Shown piece by piece: positions 32,344 to 44,345 of a DNA stretch of 64,000 bases. Positions within the stretch are counted from its first letter, which is position 1. Each line of letters opens with the position of its first letter. Origin of the DNA: Platerodrilus igneus (lineage: Eukaryota; Arthropoda; Insecta; Coleoptera; Lycidae); the NCBI GenBank assembly GCA_036346225.1, contig JARFIW010000139.1:7068001-7132000 (forward strand), given 5' to 3'. Under the pieces are notes generated by a model, which was given only the letters and a program-made list of their open reading frames with translations, was not told the origin of the DNA and did no database searches. The position numbers and the translations under genes are program-made.

Positions 32344-33605
32344 AGTTATTTTATTATGAGATTTAAATTAAGACAAAGAAATACATCAAGAAGTACTTAG
32401 TACATATTTATATTAAACAGCAATAACGATAAGGTGTTTACATCTTTATAATGAATTAGAAAAACCACCTATAAAAATCAGGAACATTATTGTCCACAAT
32501 AAAATTGTATTAAGTCACATGGAGTTCAGAAACCTCAATGACCATAAACTTAAAAATGCAATAAAATTAATAGATCGTTCTCACAGAAACTGAAGACGTC
32601 GACCTTACCGTAAGAAACCTGTAGACAGACATTGTGTGGAAACCGAGTACGGAATTTTTACAAAGAGTAGGAGATTAAAACAAGTTTGAATGAAATTAAT
32701 ACAGACATATAGATAAGTACAAAATGAGGTGTTTATAACAACGTACGCGTACGTAGGCGATCGCCTTCAGCGACATTTCCTTCAACGAGAACAAGCGCAA
32801 AAGTATGATTTAAGGGTAACGAGCAGATGCTGCTAGAGGCTAATGGCCCTCAGACCGATCGCGAATTGTATTGAGTTTCACTTGATAAATTAACCGGGAA
32901 GTTGTTAAACATGTATGTTTGTATGGATTTAAATCGGGACCGTGTAAGGATGAAAAGTGAAGCTCACTTATCAACGTATACTGGATAAATCACAGACATA
33001 AGGTGTCCTAATAGGCCGAGGAAATAATTAGTCCATCAGTGGAATTAATCTGGAAACACTAAAAACACATTGTGAGTAGTTCTAAACTTTCTTTATTGTA
33101 TTTTGTTAATGCTTGAAAATTATCTAAGATTGAATTTGTGATTATTGCCATAATGAGTTCGTAGAACGACAAAATTAGTTTTTTACATTTAACGATAAAA
33201 TTATTAAAAGAAGCTTTTAAAATGCTAAACGTGCGTATTAAGTGAAACACAAGCCTTCATTGTAAGATATCTTGTTAATAAGTTTCATGTTTTTAATGGA
33301 CCTCGGAATGGTGAAAGTAGAAGTTGCTACGAATTTCTAAGTCAGTTGTTCATTATTTTCAAGCAATTGAAATTTACATAATGTCATATAGCAATTTAGG
33401 AATCTAGCGCACTGAAAAAGTAGTATTATTTTCAGTTTAAGGTTTCTTTAGAAGTGCTGTTAATAATATTTGGCCAAAGGATGTTAGATTAGTTTTTGTT
33501 TCTTTTAGACCTAATGGACGTGTAATAACATGTTTTGAAATTTTCCATTAAGAGAGTTTAAATTTAGATGGAATTTTATTTACAGTTAGTTATAAGATAC
33601 GTAAG
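32344..33605. other. No recognisable features
   Basis: AT-rich; no supported gene or transposon motif. Confidence 0.45.
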
Positions 33606-34243
33606 ATGATCATCGTGAGAGCATATACAACTACCCACAATGATGAAGTTATATTTGTGAGAAGCCGTTATTTCGAAAATTTTTGTAATTGGGTAGAAAG
33701 TCGGAAAGTTTGTTTCTTAAGTAAGGTACAAAAGGAGATAGCTGAAGGAACGAGTTTAGAATCGGATGCAAATAGAACTATCCGCAATAACCTTCTTCTG
33801 GGTAGCAAATACATCGGTGATATTGCTAGGATGTGGCGGTTTGACGCCCTTTAATCTTGACCGTTAGTAAAGGTAAGTAGTATTTTTAAAGTAGTTTTAT
33901 ATTTAGGCCATTTCACTTTTTAGATTTTTGTTATTTTTTTATCATTTTATCATAGCAACCTACTTCCGTATCATTGAAAGTTATCCGGTGCACCCTTTCG
34001 GAGCAATTCAAAATTAATTTGGAACGCCATTTTTACCATAACAATTTGGCTAACTGTCTCGCTATTTTCACTTTCTATGTCTAAAACTGAATTTACATGT
34101 TTCTTAAATTTCACATCTTCCCTAACCGTAAAAATATTTTCCTTTTCCTTTTGATAAGCTTCACATAATTTTTCAAAATCAATTTTTAACTGATTCCTAA
34201 AATCCTCATCATTCTCGTCATTCGGTACCCTACCTGATAACAT
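33606..34243. other. Two short unrecognised frames, opposite strands
   Basis: 33606-33854 (+, 82 codons) and 33971-34243 (-, 90 codons, rich in Lys and Glu, with KLCEAYQKEKENIFTVRED) are open, and the minus one has charge composition like real protein. No family is recognised, no start context or partner exon is evident, and they could be transposon debris. Confidence 0.25.
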
Positions 34244-34984
34244 AAAATAACTGTACGCAACTTTTGATTCAATTTTTTCACAATTTCTCTAAAAATTAAC
34301 GTGATTTAAACTCGCAATATTTTCTCTAATTTGACTTAATGCTGTTTTATGGCTGTAACATCATCTGTAAAATCGAATGGGCAGTGTAACAATTTTTTTT
34401 GGCGCAACAAATTTTTTTACAGTGTAACAAAGCTGTTTCAAGGAAAGAAGAAGATAAGAAAAATTCACTAAATATTATTTATTTGCAAAGCTTCTGAATT
34501 CATAATAAATCTATAGTCCCATATGGAAAACATGAAACGATGTTATTTCCTAGTTTAATTAAGTCGCAAAGCTAAACTCCACATTTTGTTATTATAATTA
34601 TATTGAAAATACTTCAGGTGTATGGAAACCATATTTAGAACATTTTAAATAGCATTCTTATCATTAATAGTTTGAGTAAATAACTTATTGTTCAAGGTTT
34701 TCAATTTGTTTCATAAACGTGAAGCATTTATTCTGATTAGCATAAAATTCCAGGGAGCTAAAAGTTTTCTATACCGAATTGTTTTCATAAGTTGTTTTCC
34801 TAATCCGATGACTTCCACCTTATTTTTCGAGCAAAGCGGGATGGAATTCGTTGATGTGCAGATACCCTCCGGTTAATACCACAATTTAGAGTCAATATTG
34901 AGATTGAGCACGGTGTTCAGGACGGGGTTGGCAGAAAAGGGTACCCACATGAGGATTTTGCGGGCATTGTTAGGGACGCAAAGA

Positions 34985-35411
34985 TATTTGAGACGGAGGA
35001 GTTCAAACCACACAAAGAAATTGTTAAATTGGAAGAAAGTTCTGAAATAGATAATGAAAAGCACTTTGGCAACCAAAAGCCAATGTGAAATCGATCAGAA
35101 GTCCTGGTTGTGAGGGAGAACTCAAGGATTTTGTATTTCTGGCTAAAGAAGGGTTAAGAACAAAAGTAGGGAAGAGACAGCTCAGACAAAGTCATAATGC
35201 GCGCAAACTTACCAATTTTGTAGTAGGGGATCGTGTTTTGGTACGCTCTCGTTTTCTCTGCCGAAGACAAAATAAGAAAGATATTTTATTACTATTCAAG
35301 GGCTCGGGTACGATTATCAGAGTAGTCAACCCCAATTCTTACCAAATTTGCGAAGACTCGACCGTGTTGTCTTTCGGTGTCCATAATGTAATTAACTCGA
35401 AACCCTATTGA
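34985..35411 (+). pseudogene. LTR-retrotransposon integrase C-terminal relic
   Basis: The 108-codon frame at 35085-35411 has the C-terminal layout of Gypsy-type integrases: QSHNARKL, then VVGDRVLVRS, a basic loop, GSGTIIRVVNPNSYQI, and a closing GVHNVINSKPY. In the family this part follows the DDE core and binds DNA. The catalytic core is absent upstream; 34985-35085 reads through stops. It differs from the integrase end of the Gypsy element at 59.8 kb, so it represents another family. Orphan fragment. Confidence 0.6.
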
Positions 35412-36479
35412 ACGCCGTTGATCTGACGCAGCCGCCTCGATGGTGAATTGAATTAGTATCCTGGCGGTACCTAAATTCAATTGGAACGCGATGTACCGCG
35501 CCAGTAGTTGTAGTATCTAATATTCCTTTTAACATTGGTTTGAACCATTCTTGTCTAGTATGACGCCCCGTCACTGGGTTTTATGTTGGTGTAAGAGAAC
35601 ACTAGAATAAGATGTGTAGGACAGAGGAGTAACCTGTTTTAAATCGAGTCTCAGAATTGTGTTTAACAATGCAATCTAGCGGCGAAGCTTGCTGAAATCT
35701 TTCCCGAAAGACAGTTTGTCTACGATATAAGGTTAGAATCGATTCTAATTAATATTTTCATTGTTGTAAGTGCATGTCAACGTCGTTCGAAATATTAAGG
35801 TTACTTAACCGGACTCATAGATATCTGGGTTTTATGTGAAGTAGACATTCAGCGCGCTAGGTGGAATACATAGACAAGCTTTTAACATTTCAAAGAGTTC
35901 AATGTTTGCAAGGAAAGAAATGAACCGGTTGTACCATTTTGCTATGCATTATAATTTGCTTTCCTAAGTAGTGTAGGGTCGATTTAGTGATTTAGTTATA
36001 CGAGCTTGTTTCATTATTAGTTCTTTTATAGTTTTATAGTTTTAAAGGATTATACAGAAGCAAAACTGTAATTATTCACTCTATCTCAATTACGTAAAAG
36101 AATCCTGTTTGAGGGGAAAGTTTCAAAGGTATTCAAAATCATCTTTTACCGTTGTCGGTGTTTTAATATTTTTCTGCATAATTTTTCTTTATTCCTCAAC
36201 TGTCAAATTCTTTTTTAAATTTCTTAAGTTTAATTCGTAAATGCATTCGGTCTTCAATAAATGATTTCCGTAATACATAAAATCAATTTTTTAAGCTTTA
36301 AATTTAAGTTAAATTTGTACACTTTTGTCACACTCGGTTAAATTTTTCATTCTAAAACCCTTTCGAGACTAACTATACAAAGCCAAACTGTATGCCTTTT
36401 AAAAAAATTACTAACAAAAATTCAGAAATTACTAAGAAAAGCTCTCTATTTAAGCAACTGAACTCCAATTACAATCAGG
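35412..36479. other. No recognisable features
   Basis: May include the 3' end of the LTR element represented by the integrase relic, but no LTR ends could be defined. Confidence 0.4.
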
Positions 36480-36605
36480 CCCCAAATATTGAACGTCAAA
36501 TCTTTGTTGGACTGAAGAGTTCAAAACCCCTTTTCAAGCGTTGTACGTGTTAAACTTGTATACCCCTTTCGTTTTTATTAAACTCACCCTCGCCACAATA
36601 GCCAC
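36480..36605 (+). repeat. Dispersed repeat R2, copy 2
   Basis: Direct copy of 30945-31080. Confidence 0.6.
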
Positions 36606-37655
36606 TAGTTCAACTTTGCTTTATATCATCACAAGAACGTTTTCGTAAAATCTAGAGGAATTTCGCCAGTTTCATATATTTTAAAAATAAGTCAGAAGAG
36701 TTTATTTTTTGGAAAGCAGGTATAACGCACTGAAACCACCTTTCCAACAGTTAGCTGTTAGTAAAGATTATCTGTTCTTTTGCCGGGTATAGAAAACGAT
36801 TCTGCTACAAGGTGCTCCAAAGCACAGTACTGCCAGAAATGGCGCTGATCTTTAATACATGTATGCTTCTAGCTGACAAGTGGCATTAGTATTGTTACTT
36901 TCATTTCCCTACGTTAGAACTTCCCTACATTATTCTAATTAAATATCCCGTTTCGTCAATATTTGCTTTCACTGTCGGAAATATTAATAAATTATACGAC
37001 CCACTTATAATACTTTTGACATTCAATATTTAATATAGTTAATTGACTTCGTTCAAATTGTAATCAGATAATCTACGTAATATCTCGAATTATTTTTGCA
37101 TTTTATTTCATTTTACTATAATAGGTTTTCCAAAAATTCTGATTTAAAGTGAGTTTTATTATAAGTTTGTTGAACGCCTGATTTTGGTATTGCGAATGTG
37201 AGATTGTATATCATGGTATAATGGGATCTTCGTAAGTTATTGTTTCTATTGCATTCACGATTCTGGCGTGGAATAAAAACAAGTTGAATTCTATTATCAA
37301 AACATATTGGATTATGATAATTGGAAAGAAGTTTCCAGGACCATTTTTTAAAATAAAAAACCAATTTGTACGTCGTGGATTGAACGGTTTTTGTTTTTGA
37401 CTATGAACTGTCCTGTTCGGTTGATGTGTTCATTTATAACAAGTATGATAGTTTCTAATAAGAAGTTATGAATCATGTGTACAAAAAACTTCCTTTACTT
37501 TTATGTGTGACTGGTATGTGACATATTTTTATTTTTCGCTAATGGAAATGTTTAATGTCATTTACCCGGCTCCCGGCTCCCGGTCCCGGTTTCCGGATTT
37601 CTTATTTTGGGTATGTCAGTATTCCATGCTTAAATCCGTGTCGTTGGTTTCCAAC
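36606..37655. other. No recognisable features
   Basis: A short CCCGGCTC repeat at 37565-37595 is the only local pattern. Confidence 0.45.
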
Positions 37656-37668
37656 TGTCGTATGATCC

Positions 37669-37968
37669 TATGGTTCTGTGACGTAGTTGGTATGAGTGTG
37701 ATTACTATGCCCAAGGTCCCGGGTTGGAATCCCTACTCGGTCCGCTTGAAAAATGTTAGGCAAGCAATTTTCACAAAAATAAGCCCTTGTTTGGATGTGA
37801 GGTAAAATGGAGGTCTCGTGTGTAAGAGTAGTCCCGCACGTTAAAGATTCCTATCTTGCTTGGAACAGCAAGAGTTCGGCAAAATTCAAAATTTTACAGG
37901 TAAAAAAATAAACTTGCTTCTTGGCCAATAGAGCACCTTCGGATGGATTATTGGAAAACCAAATGGAG
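37669..37968 (+). mobile_element. tRNA-derived SINE, copy 1 (13-bp TSD)
   Basis: A 300-bp element flanked by perfect TGTCGTATGATCC (37656-37668 and 37969-37981). The head carries a B-box-like GGGTTGGAATCCC where the copy at 42340 has GGGTTCAAATCCC. The body continues with GCTTGAAAAATGTTAGGC, a CACGTTAAAGATT stretch and a TTGG-containing tail. Same length as the 42340 copy. No obvious poly(A) tail. SINEs are copied by LINE enzymes; a LINE family is present in this window, but no shared 3' end was seen. Confidence 0.88.
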
Positions 37969-37981
37969 TGTCGTATGATCC

Positions 37982-39460
37982 CTTGGACCATGATTATCTG
38001 TTCTTGGCCGGAAATTCCACATCATGTTTCAGCTTAGTTGTCTGGCTACCGTGGTATGTCAGTTGAGTCACCTAGATCCTGAACAACATGCTTGAGGTAA
38101 ATATTATAAGAGTAGTATCAATCTTGATAAAACGACTACTTTGTTAGCATACGTTACGGTTTGTTTATTTGTATCGTGTAAAGAGTAGAAGAGTATCAAT
38201 TTGTATCGAACGATTGTTTTGCTAGCTTACGTTGGGGTTGGGTTTCTGGTATTATACAGCTATTAGGATAATTATATGAGGATATGCGATGAACACTGTT
38301 TATTCATAAAGACGGATAATTAAACTAATGGTATTCCTCCGATATAATAGTTGTGCAGGTTGTTAGATACGGTTTTTGGCCCTCAAAATATCTAGCAGGT
38401 AATTCACAGAATACTCCGTGAAGTACCCCGCTAAAAACCCCGTTACGCTAAAATACCGAAAACCGCGACCGTACCAACAAAAATCTTGGTTGCCGACTAA
38501 CTCAGTGGAATGGATGGTGTAAGTGTTTGACGAGGGTTCCAGAATGCTATAGGGTATGAAATGTGGTTTTTATCTGGAAATACCTTGGACGCCATCTAAT
38601 CTTACAGCGAATCTTGCTAGAATGAATAACAAGGCGTGCCAAAATCGGAGCTCACGAGAATGATTTTGACTTATAAATATACAAGAAAATTCATTAAAAC
38701 CAAAATTATTTTAAATATAAAACAAACCTAACAACACGAAGATTTATGTAAGACTAATAACTGCACAGAAGATTTATAAAAGCAAATGTTACACCTGAAA
38801 TACTCAATCCCGCATCTAGATCGTCACAACCCAATTTATTACAAGAGAACTGTAACTATACGGTCTACAATAATGGGAAAACCAGATATACGGTGTTTAT
38901 ACAAATTTTATAACACTTCTTTTAAATCTGTAGCACACACGTGTTTATTACCAATGCACAGTATAATCTTAAAAAAGTATTAAAAATCAACTACATAAAT
39001 CTAGGAACTAAAAAAATTTAATATAAAGACAGACGTACTTGTAAGTACGCCAATCAGTTAATGTAATAAATTATTAATGTTATATACAAACTTTCACTCT
39101 GGTATAATTTTAGAGGGGTTTTATATAAGTTTTTTCTGAACAGGTGATTGATTATTGTGCGAATAAAGGTTGACCTTTACTTCAAATTGACTTTGTCCAC
39201 TTGGATATGGTTACCTCCAACTCGAGGATTGACTATCTATGGACCCAATGTGCCCTAAAATGAAATTAGCCCTTTTGGTAGGTAATTTTTCGAATATACT
39301 TAGGCTATCCTGCCTTGTTCGATAACTCTAGTAAAGGTAACTGACCTACCAAAGCGGTATATTGAGGATTTTGAACTGTATAAACGAAATGCCCTATAAA
39401 AACAAAATCTCCCCTTTCTAAATAATTCGTGACCTCCTCGGCAGACTTCAAACAAATTTA
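37982..39460. other. No recognisable features
   Basis: AT-rich; short frames (38786-38983) without domains. Confidence 0.45.
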
Positions 39461-39469
39461 AAACAACGG

Positions 39470-40175
39470 TTCGATTTAGTGATAGGGACTTGGAATGCAA
39501 GGTCATTACTTAGAGTAGATAAGTTAACGAATTTATTATTTGAAATGAGAAAAGGAAAGCTGGACATTTTAGACCAGATAGTAATGACTTTTGGAAAGAT
39601 AATTATAGAATAAGTACAAATTCTTCAACTAATGGGCAGGCAGGGGTAGGAATAGTGTTAAGTAAAAGATTAGGACGTAAAGTTAAGGAGTACATACAGT
39701 TTAATGATAGAATAGTTATAGTTAGATTGAGTACGAAATCCACAGACACTGTTTTAGTACAGGTTTACATGCCAACAACTCAGTACGAGGATGAAGAAGT
39801 AGAAAAGGTATACGAGAATATAAATAGTATAGTGCGAAAAGTAAAGGGAGTTGAGAATTTAATAGTTATGGGTGATTTTAATGCGTCAGTGGGAAAAGGT
39901 AGTGAGGGAAAAATGGTAGGAAAATTTGGGTATCGTAGACGAAATGATAGAGAAAAAAGATTAGTTGAGTTTTGACTGGAACATAGATTAGTAACTGTAA
40001 ACGTCCTATTCGAACAACATGTTAGAAGAGGATAAACCTGAAAGGCGCCAGGGCTAGATACCAAATAGATTATATTTTTGTTAAACAAAGATTTAGAAAC
40101 CAAGTCAAAAACTGCCGTAGTTATCCAGGGACTGAGATAGATGGCGATTAAGACTTAGTTAGAATGAAGTGTAAT
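39470..40175 (+). pseudogene. LINE copy 2 apurinic-type endonuclease
   Basis: TWNARSLL at about 39490, MGDFNASVG near 39865 and YQIDYIFVKQRF near 40060 mark the endonuclease. The SDHN block, present in copy 1, is degraded here (GDxDLVRMKC near 40143). The longest open piece is 39655-39975, ended by TGA in place of the Cys codon seen in copy 1. Frameshifts occur before 39655 and after 40030. Confidence 0.78.
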
Positions 40176-42235
40176 CTAAAATTAAAAAAATTGAGAAACG
40201 CTATAAGATAGGGATGGGATCTAGGTAAGCTTAATGATAGTGACGTAAAAGAGGAATATAAACAAGTATTAGATAATAAGATCAAAGAGATAGCTATAAG
40301 AGAGAACGCAGAAAATAGATGGAAAGAAATAAAAAGGGCTGTACATGATACAGCAACACAGACTATAGGTAAGAAAAAAGTAGAAGCGAGAAAACCCTGG
40401 GTAATAAAGGAGATATTAGATTTAATAGAGAATTGAAGAAAGCTTAAACCTTCCAGAGAATTCGATAGTGAAAGTAAGCAAAAATATAACAGAGTTGGAA
40501 ATAGAAAAACTAGAAATAAATGGATGAAGGCGAATTGTAAGGGAATACAAGATGTTTTGAGAGTAGGTAAAAAAGACAGGGCTTACAGGGCAGTTAAAAA
40601 GTTTTTCGGGGAAGATAGGAAAAAATATAATTGTATTAAAGATGAGAATAATGAACTTCTAATAAATAAAGTTGAGGTAGCAGATATATGGAAAAGATAT
40701 TTAGAAGATTTATATAAGGGAGACGATATGGATGAGTTAGAAAACAACCAAGAAGAGGATGTAGAAATAGGGTTCTCAATATTAAGAGAGGAATTTGATA
40801 GAGCTGCTAGGGATCTTATATTAAATAAAGCGCCGGGGATAGACGATATACCCGCAGAGTTAATAAAATATGCAAGTCAGAAAACTTTAGACAAATTATA
40901 TAAACTAGTAAAAGTAATATATGACACAGGTGATGTCCCAATAGATTTCCAAAAAAATAATATCCCAATCTCAAAAAAGTCAGGAGCTGATAGGTGTGAG
41001 AATTTTAGAACGGTTAGTTTAACTTCCCACGCTTCCAAAATACTAACAATAATAATTAAAAATAGAGTAGAATTATTTAGGCGAAAACCTATATGGTTTG
41101 TGTAAAGACGGAGGGACTAGAGAACCGATACTAATGATTAGGGTAATTATCGAAAAAAGGTTACAAAAAAATAAATAGACCCATTTCGCGTTCGTAGATT
41201 TAGAAAAAGCATTTGATAGGGTTAACTGGATTGTTATATTCAGGGTTTTGCAAAAAATAGGTATCTCTCATAGAGATAGAAAAATTATTTACAGTCTATA
41301 TAAACACCAAAGCGTGATAATTAGATTTGATGAAATAGAAAAGCAAGCTAAGATTAGAAATCGTGTTAGACAAGGCTGCATACTATCTCCCTTGATTTTT
41401 AATGTTTATATTGAGGAAGCTTTAAACTTAGCTAGAGAGAGAAAAGATATAGGTATTATTGTACAGGGACAGAAAATAGACATGTTACGTTTTGCAGATG
41501 ATATAGCCATTATAGCAGAGCCTAGAAAAGAGTTAGAAGGGTTTTTAAATATTTTAGATGAGATACTACACAGTAACTATAGTATGAGAATTAACTCAGG
41601 AAAGACAAAGATAATGACAAGTGAGTTACAGCCTAGTTCTAAACCAAAGTTAAAGATAGGTAATACTGAGTTAGAGGAGATAGATGAATTTTGCTATTTA
41701 GGTAGTATAATTACAAAAAACGGACGTAGCAGAAGGGATATAGTAGCTAGAATAGCTCAAGCTAGAAAAATGTTTTTTAAAAAAAAAACTTATTAATAGC
41801 TAATAGTATTAGTTTAGATAATAGAAAAAGTTTTCCTAAAGTCGTACGTATGGAGCGTTTTATTATAAGATAGTGAGACTTGGTCAATTAAAGAGGTAGA
41901 TAAGAAAGAGATAGAAGCTTTTGAAACTTGGTGTTATAGGAGAAGGTGAAAGATTAGTTGGACAGAGAGTAACAATGAGAAAGTTTATAGAAGGATAGGT
42001 GAGGAACCCTGTATGTGGAAGCAATTAAAGGTCATGAGAGATAGAATAATAGAGCACCAGTTAAGACATGAGGGACTATTTAGTAAGGTCTTAGAATATA
42101 GACTACCAAATAAAAATAAAGTAGGAAAACCTAGACAAAGCTGTATTAGTCAAATTATTAGAGATTTAGGTTGTGAAGGGTATGTAAACCTTTTTAGACT
42201 AGCTCAGAATAGAAAAGAATTTAGAGCTACGTGAA
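40176..42235 (+). pseudogene. LINE copy 2 reverse transcriptase
   Basis: Open pieces 40524-41105, 41248-41796 and 42013-42234. NKAPGIDDI, ADRCENFRTVSLTSHASKI, FVDLEKAFDRVNW (near 41195, the first catalytic aspartate), RQGCILSPLIFNVYIEEAL and an intact FADDIAIIAE (about 41490) are visible. Unlike copy 1 the catalytic FADD is complete. Frameshifts near 41090 and 41790 and stops near 41850-41960 leave it non-coding as a whole. Confidence 0.87.
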
Positions 42236-42990
42236 ACCGACCTTACGTAAGTTCGAAAACAAAAAAAAAATAATAAAAATCAGTTAACTAAATGTCATTA
42301 TGACATAACTTACAATTAGTTAGCGGTCTGGCATGTTGGGCGTCGCCGTGGATCAATGTAGTAAGCGTAAGACTACGGATCCCAAGGTCCTGGGTTCAAA
42401 TCCCGATACGGCCGACTGCTTGAAAAATTACAGGTGAGCATTTTTCACAAAAATTACGCCCTCGTTCGGATGAGAGGTTAAATGGAGGTCCCGTGTGTGA
42501 GTGTTGTCACGCACGTTAAAGATCCCTACCTTGCCTGGAACGGCAAGGGTTCGGCAAAATTCTAAAATTCCAGGCAACAAAAAACTCGCCTCCTGGCCAA
42601 TGAAGTACCTTCTGGTGGAGCATTGGAAATATAAATGCACGGTCTGGCATGTTGGTAGCAATTCGCTGCTTAAGCCTTACCATAACATATAATTTAACAC
42701 TTTTTCTTTTTTGGAGGGGATAATCAGGTATTATTTAATTTCCTTATAAATGGGAATCATGTAAACATGTTGGAGTTCTTTAACTATCAGGTTGCTAATA
42801 TCTATGTAGAGCCAGGTAGATAAGAAAAAATTAGTAGAGTATAGGAAGACCTAGACCAAGCTATATTAGTCAAATTATTAGAAATTTAGATTGTGAAGGG
42901 TATGTAGAACTTTTTACATTAGCACAGATTAGAGAAGAAGTTAGAGCTGCGTCAAACCGATCTTAAGTAAGGTCGAAAACAAAATGTTGA
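42236..42990 (+). repeat. Composite 3' tail of LINE copy 2
   Basis: An A-rich stretch, one 91-bp unit (split by the SINE), a spacer with GTAAACATGTTGGAGTTC, and a second diverged LINE C-terminal end (42840-42970) with its own 3' UTR, in the same order as copy 1. Similarity to copy 1 ends near 42990. Confidence 0.8.
42340..42639 (+). mobile_element. tRNA-derived SINE, copy 2 (16-bp TSD)
   Basis: A 300-bp element between perfect CGGTCTGGCATGTTGG repeats (42324-42339 and 42640-42655). The first 75 bp resemble a tRNA: acceptor-like GCCGT/ACGGC pairing, and a B box in GGGTTCAAATCCC. The body includes CACGTTAAAGATCCC and a self-complementary CCTTGCCTGGAACGGCAAGG. It split the 91-bp unit of the LINE tail, so it is younger than this LINE copy. 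Confidence 0.92.
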
Positions 42991-43017
42991 TAAATGTTTA
43001 TAAATATGTTTAAATTA

Positions 43018-43712
43018 AAACAAGTTGAAAATGCAAGGCATTGTCGCAACGAACTTCTAAATGTAGACTTACTTTAAAACAATTTATGTATCGCACATTA
43101 ATTTTGGACCTATTTGAAATTTTTGATAAAAATTAATTCCCGGGGAGGGGGGGTCGGGTATCCGTGGTCAGATTTTGTGGGGGGTACCATATTTCGACTC
43201 AGCTATGTTAGGGGAGTCCAAATATGTATCGCACATTAATTTTGGACCTATTTGAAATTTTTGATAAAATTAATTCCGGGGGTCGGGTATCCGTGGTCAG
43301 ATTTTGTGGGGGTACCATATTTCGACTCAGCTATGTTAGGGGAGTCCAAATATGTATCGCACATTAATTTTGGACCCATTTGAAATTTTTGATAAAATTA
43401 ATTCCCGGGGGGTCGGGTATCCGTGGTCAGATTTTGTGGGGGGTACCATATTTCGACTCAGCTATGTTAGGGGAGTCCAAATATGTATCGCACATTAATT
43501 TTGGACCTATTTGAAATTTTTTTTTTCCCGACGGAATATCGCGGGGGCACGGCGCCCCCGTGGCCCGATTTTAACTGACATCAAAACTTAAGCTCTGGAC
43601 ACCGAGCTGAATCGATTGATGTATCACACATTGATGTCCGACCATTAGAAAGGCCTCGGACGGACGGACAGACGGACGACAAATCGATTTCATAAACGAA
43701 CGAAGTTCGTTG
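43018..43712. repeat. Unclassified interspersed repeat, copy 2
   Basis: Copy of 18-556 with the same CAACGAACTTC (43047-43057), GC-rich block and terminal hairpin ending GAAGTTCGTTG (43702-43712). It contains GGACGGACGGACAGACGGAC, absent from copy 1. The middle is replaced by a 130-bp tandem array. Confidence 0.7.
43085..43520. repeat. Tandem array, about 130-bp units
   Basis: Three full units and a partial fourth, starting TATGTATCGCACATTAATTT at 43085, 43223, 43351 and 43482 (steps of 138, 128 and 131 bp). Unit differences are mainly in G-run lengths. Copy 1 of the host repeat has one diverged partial unit (336-390). Confidence 0.95.
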
Positions 43713-43753
43713 AATATTATTATGAATAATTTTAAACTAATTTTTTTTTAAAA

Positions 43754-44345
43754 CTAAGGTGGATGGTTATTATTTTTAATAAGGGATATTAGATAAGAAT
43801 AAATATTGTTCAAATTTTGCGTATCTGTTTTCTTGTTTAGTCTGTTAGGTTTTATTGATATTGCAATCATTTCTAAAAATAATCGTTTATGATAATTAGC
43901 TTCTCTTAAAACAATTTTAGTGTCCCTGTAGTTCATGGAATGTCTCGTCTCAATTACATGAGTGGCAAGAGCACAAGAATTAACTTTCTTATTACAATCA
44001 CTTTTGTGAGAAATTTTCGCTCAAAAAAGTCATCTTGCCTGTTGACCAACATTACAGGTTTGATAATTGAGACAAGGTATTTCATAAACTAAACCAGTCT
44101 CCTGCAATTGTTGAGTATTATCTTTTACTTTTGAGAATATCTTATTTATAGTAAGTACAGTTTTATTGGAAATTTTTTAATATTTAAATTCTTTAAATAT
44201 GTGAGATATTTTATTTGTGACGTTTTGTATGTATGGAAGTGTGTAAAATAAAGGGTGTGCTGTGGAACTGTTGTTACTATTGTTGTATTGTTTGCACCTT
44301 ACTCTTTTTTCGATGATATAAAAAGAGTAATTGCACGACGAAGTA
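43754..44345 (-). pseudogene. Penelope-like element: linker and GIY-YIG-type endonuclease
   Basis: The minus strand reads from about 44300: STAHPLFYTLPYIQNVTNKI and SHIFKEFKY in the linker after the RT, then GLVYEIPCLNYQTCNVGQ (about 44090-44035), corresponding to the GIY-YIG start of PLE endonucleases (a Y in place of G/I, and NVG in place of YIG). After two stops it continues CNKKVNSCALATHVIETRHSMNYRDTKIV and a tail to 43754. The endonuclease nicks the target for reverse transcription. Stops at about 44167, 44030 and 44020 and altered signature residues make it inactive. The RT part lies at 46040-46560 in the same orientation. Confidence 0.72.

Larger units (their letters stand above)
39461..42990 (+). 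mobile_element. RTE-like LINE, copy 2
   Basis: The same family as copy 1 in the opposite orientation. It starts just before the endonuclease (TTTAGTGATAGGGACTTGG), so it lacks the 5' UTR seen in copy 1; 5' truncation is usual for LINEs. Endonuclease, RT and C-terminal region follow in order, each broken by stops or shifts. The 3' tail has the same composite structure as copy 1 and is interrupted by a SINE. Confidence 0.87.

Noticed and set aside
42340..42415. Genuine tRNA gene
   Set aside because: Only part of the acceptor stem and the B box fit, and it is the head of a repeated 300-bp SINE with TSDs.
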